Shown in pieces: positions 7,513 to 9,684 of a DNA stretch of 9,684 nucleotides. The notes beneath the pieces are model-generated. The model ran no database searches, was not told the origin of the DNA, and saw only the letters and a list, made by a program, of their open reading frames with translations. This DNA comes from Thermoflexus hugenholtzii JAD2 (lineage in GTDB: Bacteria > Chloroflexota > Dehalococcoidia > UBA2979), in the NCBI GenBank assembly GCA_945889565.1, contig CAMDBZ010000041.1:1-9684 (forward strand), given 5' to 3'. Position 1 is the first letter of the stretch, and each line of letters opens with the position of its first letter. Position numbers and translations under genes: made by a program.

Positions 7513-8861
7513 GCGCGGCCGCCGGTGAGTGCGCCGGTGAGCGGGCGGAACTTCAGCTCGATCTCGGCGAGCTCGTCCGCCGGACACGAGTCGCCCATGA
7601 TGCCGGCGCCAGCGAACAGCCAGGCGCGAGGACCGCGGACGAGCGCCGAGCGCAGCGCGACGGCGAACTCGCCCTCGCCTGCGGCGTCCAGCCAGCCCAC
7701 CGTGCCGGCGTACCAGCCGCGTTCGAACGGCTCGTGCTCGTAGATGGCGCGGCGCGCGGCGTCCGCCGGCCAGCCGCATACGGCAGGTGTCGGGTGCAGC
7801 CCCGCGATGAGCGCGAGCAGGTCGGTCCCGGCGCGTGCGCGCGCGCGCACGTCGGTGGCCAGGTGCTGGATGTTGGGCAGGCGCTGGAGCACAGGCTCGG
7901 CGGCCGCGTGCAGCTCGTCGGTGAGCGGTGCGAGGCCCGCGCGGACAGCGCGGACGACGATCTCGTGCTCGCGGCGGTCCTTGGCGCTGGCGAGCAGCGC
8001 GTCGCCGAGCGCGTCGTCCTCGGCGGGCGTGGCGCCGCGGCGCGCGGAGCCGGCAAGCCCGAGCGCGCGCACTGCGCCGCCCGCGACCGACACAAGCAGC
8101 TCCGGGCTCGCGCCGAGGAACGTCGCGCCGTCGTGCGCGAAGCTGAAGAGGTGGCAGTGCGGGTAGCCGCTGCGCAGCCGCGCGAGCGTGGCGCCGACGT
8201 CGATCGGCGCGACGCCTCCGAGCTCGCGCGTGGCGGCGAGCACGACCTTCTCGTAGCGGCCACTGCGCACGCCCGCGGCGAGCTCCGTCACGGCGGATTG
8301 CCACGCGGTGGCGTCGAAGTCCTGCACGAGGCGCGGCGGGGCGCCCTCGTCGGCGGGCGGCGCGGGCGCGGCGGCGCGCGCACACAGCGCGTCGAGCTCA
8401 CTGCGATCGACGCCGGGCGCGAGCACGACGCCCGAGAGCGCGCCGTCCCGCACGAAGAGCAGCCGCGGCAGCAGCAGCGAGCCGGCGGCGAAGCCTGCCC
8501 ACGGGCCGGCGGGCGTACGCGCGGTGTCGAACGCGAAGCCGCCGAGCAGGCGCGGCCGTAGCGCATGGTGCTCGGTAGCGAGCGGGCGCGCGAGCAGCGC
8601 GGAGGCGGCGGTGCGCAGCGCGCTGATCGGCGCACCGGGATCGAGCTGCACGCGAGCAGCGACGCCGACGGCAACCAGCGCGAAGCCGCGATCGGGGCGC
8701 TCGTAGCTGGCGACAACATCGTGGGCGTGGCGGCCGGCAAACAGCGCGCGCGGGTCGAAGCTGTCGGACAGGCGCACGCCGTGGAATCGATCGGAGGCGG
8801 AGGCGGGATCGCGCTCCGCGACGTGTGCCGCGATTCCCGGGAGCGCGCTCCCCGACTGCAC
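7509..8861 (-). CDS. menF: Isochorismate synthase MenF
   Basis: MenF isomerises chorismate to isochorismate, the entry step. Counting from the proposed GTG start (450 residues), a variable N-terminal half is followed by a chorismate-binding domain from about residue 185. It shows Y-E-K-V-V-L-A (203-209; Lys205 is the expected general base), L-G-A-S-P-E (249-254), A-G-S-A-R-R-G (270-276), which resembles EntC-type isochorismate synthases, K-D-R-R-E-H-E-I-V (294-302), H-P-T-P-A-V-C-G-W-P (356-365), E-R-G-W-Y-A-G (380-386) and A-G-A-G-I (417-421) with acidic metal-binding residues up to 435. I chose the start by its ribosome-binding site: GGAGG at 8869-8873 is 7 bases from the GTG at 8861 and 4 from another GTG at 8864. 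An upstream -10 box argues against longer readings. As first gene of the operon, its product feeds menD. A salicylate or siderophore role is possible for such enzymes, but the context says menaquinone. Confidence 0.93.
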   Translation of the reverse strand: MQSGSALPGIAAHVAERDPASASDRFHGVRLSDSFDPRALFAGRHAHDVVASYERPDRGFALVAVGVAARVQLDPGAPISALRTAASALLARPLATEHHALRPRLLGGFAFDTARTPAGPWAGFAAGSLLLPRLLFVRDGALSGVVLAPGVDRSELDALCARAAAPAPPADEGAPPRLVQDFDATAWQSAVTELAAGVRSGRYEKVVLAATRELGGVAPIDVGATLARLRSGYPHCHLFSFAHDGATFLGASPELLVSVAGGAVRALGLAGSARRGATPAEDDALGDALLASAKDRREHEIVVRAVRAGLAPLTDELHAAAEPVLQRLPNIQHLATDVRARARAGTDLLALIAGLHPTPAVCGWPADAARRAIYEHEPFERGWYAGTVGWLDAAGEGEFAVALRSALVRGPRAWLFAGAGIMGDSCPADELAEIELKFRPLTGALTGGRA

Positions 8862-8868
8862 CACTGCT

Positions 8869-8873
8869 CCTCC
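8869..8873 (-). promoter_or_regulatory. Shine-Dalgarno GGAGG that fixes the menF start
   Basis: The minus strand reads TGGAGGAG followed by CA and two consecutive GTG codons. The second GTG (8861) is at near-ideal spacing (7 bases from GGAGG) and the first (8864) is at 4 bases. This rules against starts further upstream in the open frame, which would have to be translated through the promoter region. Confidence 0.8.
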
Positions 8874-8903
8874 AGGCCGACGCGTCGCAGGCGGCGATGG
8901 CAG

Positions 8904-8925
8904 CGCGCCCACATACGCGGGCGCG
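8904..8925. promoter_or_regulatory. Inverted repeat near the men operon transcription start
   Basis: CGCGCCC (8904-8910) and GGGCGCG (8919-8925) are perfect reverse complements separated by 8 bases. The repeat lies directly downstream of the minus-strand -10 box, so it would overlap or immediately follow the predicted transcription start near 8922. It could be a repressor operator or a stable hairpin in the 5' leader. GC-rich DNA yields such repeats by chance fairly often. Confidence 0.4.
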
Positions 8926-8928
8926 TCT

Positions 8929-8934
8929 AGTATA
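8929..8934 (-). promoter_or_regulatory. Candidate -10 box (TATACT) of the men operon promoter
   Basis: The minus strand reads TATACT, five of six bases matching the TATAAT consensus, in a short A/T-rich island that stands out from its very GC-rich surroundings. It lies 68 bases upstream of the menF start, leaving a leader of about 60 bases. No good -35 is found 16-19 bases upstream (the region reads CTGCGC or similar), so an activator or an extended contact may be needed. Confidence 0.5.
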
Positions 8935-9079
8935 TGCACGGCCCCGGGTACGCGCAGACGGGCCACCGCCCGCGCGGCCAACCGGCGCGCGTGTCCGGAA
9001 TCGTGGCGACGGGGAAGGCCGGTCGGACCCGCACTCCTCGGCGGCCGTATCGTACAGGCGCAGCGCACGGGGAGCAGCC

Positions 9080-9376
9080 ATGGACCGCGCAGCACACCGG
9101 CAGATCTTGCTACTGACCGTGCTCGTCACGGCGGGCTCGTCCGCGTTGACGCTGCTGACCACGCGCGGGGACTGGCAGTCGACGCTGCTGGTGCTGCCGC
9201 TCTCGGCGACGGCGGCGTACTGGTCGCTGCGCTTCGCGCGCCGGCTCACGAAGCGCGCCGCGGCCTCGGCGGCGGCGCGGCGCGCGCCGCCTCCGGACGA
9301 GCCGCCGAGCTCGGCGCGGCCGGAGCACGCGCGACGGCGGCGCGAGCGCCGGCGGGCGCGCCGCCGTGGCGAATAG
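9080..9376 (+). CDS. Small two-helix membrane protein with basic C-terminal tail, unknown function
   Basis: This 98-residue protein starts at an ATG preceded by GGGGAG (9069-9074), five bases away, a good Shine-Dalgarno. It has two hydrophobic helices (about residues 9-27 and 34-52) joined by a short polar turn (T-T-R-G-D-W). A highly basic tail follows, with Arg-rich clusters at 51-59 and 85-96 and a Pro/Ser-rich stretch (70-81). By the positive-inside rule both ends would be cytoplasmic, giving a hairpin topology. I do not recognise a family. It is transcribed divergently from menF and converges with a serine hydrolase 21 bases beyond its stop. The Arg-rich tail may be partly a by-product of extreme GC content, but the ribosome-binding site and the clean helices support a real gene. 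Any link to quinone metabolism is speculation. Confidence 0.65.
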   Translation: MDRAAHRQILLLTVLVTAGSSALTLLTTRGDWQSTLLVLPLSATAAYWSLRFARRLTKRAAASAAARRAPPPDEPPSSARPEHARRRRERRRARRRGE

Positions 9377-9400
9377 CGCACTCGACGCCTCGACCCGCTA
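9374..9400. terminator. Candidate bidirectional terminator hairpin at a convergent junction
   Basis: TAGCG (9374-9378) pairs with CGCTA (9396-9400). Inside it, TCGA (9382-9385) pairs with TCGA (9390-9393) around a CGCC loop, giving a 27-base imperfect hairpin. Each outer arm contains the stop codon of one of the two convergent genes. There is no T-tract, so termination strength is uncertain. Confidence 0.35.
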
Positions 9401-9684
9401 GGCGCAGGCGGCGCGCAGCGCGGCGGCCATCTCAGCCATGCGCTGCGTGACGATGTCGGGCGCCTGCAGTCCGTTCGTGAGGTATGCGACGGCGAGCCCG
9501 TAGCGCGGGTCCGCGTAGGCGACGGACGATTGTTGGCCCGCGTGCCCGAACACGCCGGGGCCGTCGTGGTAATCGAAGGGGTCGCCCGCGAGCCCGCTGG
9601 CGTACCAGCCGAGCGCGTAGCGCTTCGGCACCTCCTGTGTGCGATCGAAGGCGGTCTCGGTGTGCGGAGCCACGGCGTAGGCCA
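9398..9684 (-). CDS. Serine hydrolase of the beta-lactamase (class C / esterase) family, C-terminal part
   Basis: The frame stays open to the right edge, so only the last 95 codons are present and the true start lies outside the window. The sequence has the C-terminal pattern of beta-lactamase-related serine hydrolases (PF00144-like). A Y-A-L-G-W-Y stretch is followed by V-F-G-H-A-G-Q-Q-S-S, with the H-x-G motif (His codon 9542-9544) that replaces K-T-G in this family, then A-Y-A-D-P-R-Y-G-L-A-V-A-Y-L-T-N-G, the last strand before the final helix. The S-x-x-K nucleophile and Y-x-N motifs would lie beyond the edge. Substrates in this family vary (esters, D-amino peptides, beta-lactams), so no resistance function should be inferred. 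The gene converges with the small membrane-protein gene and has no visible tie to the men operon. Confidence 0.85.
   Translation of the reverse strand, partial: AYAVAPHTETAFDRTQEVPKRYALGWYASGLAGDPFDYHDGPGVFGHAGQQSSVAYADPRYGLAVAYLTNGLQAPDIVTQRMAEMAAALRAACA

Larger units (their letters stand above)
8862..9079. other. Divergent intergenic region between menF and the small membrane protein gene
   Basis: These 218 bases separate the two divergent start codons and should hold promoters for both directions. On the menF side I can see a -10 box, an inverted repeat near the expected transcription start and the Shine-Dalgarno. On the plus-strand side the only -10-like hit near the gene is TATCGT (9048-9053), with no convincing -35, so I do not call it. 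A run of GGCCA/GGCCG words lies at 8960-9025, but I see no clear operator or riboswitch. Confidence 0.6.

Noticed and set aside
8865..9095. Longer N-terminus for MenF from an ATG near 9095
   Set aside because: It would be translated through the promoter-like TATACT and overlap the divergent gene. The extra residues are Arg/Pro-rich and not family-like, and a strong Shine-Dalgarno sits just before the GTG at 8861.
9398..9673. A complete 91-residue protein starting at the GTG at 9673
   Set aside because: The frame stays open beyond it to the window edge, and the sequence is only the C-terminal part of a serine hydrolase whose nucleophile motif must lie outside.

Overview
The window is very G+C-rich (well over two thirds by eye) and densely coded, with strong G/C preference at third codon positions. 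Nine consecutive genes lie on the minus strand (8861 down to 64). They are flanked by a small divergent plus-strand gene and a truncated minus-strand serine hydrolase on the right, and perhaps by the tail of a plus-strand gene on the left. A menaquinone pathway next to paired MaoC-like proteins, together with this base composition, fits a high-G+C Chloroflexota or actinobacterial-type bacterium. That placement is an inference; no rRNA or other phylogenetic marker is present.

The core is a menaquinone (vitamin K2) biosynthesis operon read right to left: menF (isochorismate synthase), menD (SEPHCHC synthase), menH (SHCHC synthase), menB (DHNA-CoA synthase), menA (DHNA prenyltransferase) and menC (o-succinylbenzoate synthase). 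Most junctions are 4-base stop/start overlaps (CTGA, ATGA, GTGA), which suggests translational coupling. Together these enzymes convert chorismate to isochorismate, SEPHCHC, SHCHC and o-succinylbenzoate (OSB), then OSB-CoA to DHNA-CoA, and they prenylate DHNA. Three steps are not encoded here: OSB-CoA ligase (menE), DHNA-CoA thioesterase, and the final methyltransferase (menG/ubiE).

Downstream on the same strand, and possibly in the same transcript, come a PHP-domain metal-dependent hydrolase with a Thr-rich N-terminal extension and two overlapping genes for hot-dog-fold MaoC-like proteins. Neither hot-dog protein has the usual Asp/His hydratase dyad. Because the operon lacks a DHNA-CoA thioesterase, and known ones have a hot-dog fold, this pair is the most interesting functional loose end.

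Upstream of menF is a 218-base divergent region with a good minus-strand -10 box (TATACT), a GC-rich inverted repeat close to the predicted transcription start, and a strong Shine-Dalgarno that fixes a GTG start for menF. On the plus strand it leads into a 98-residue two-helix membrane protein of unknown function. That gene converges on the C-terminal part of a beta-lactamase-like serine hydrolase that runs off the right edge. I see no mobile element, CRISPR array, tRNA or rRNA, and no gene-free stretch longer than 300 bases.
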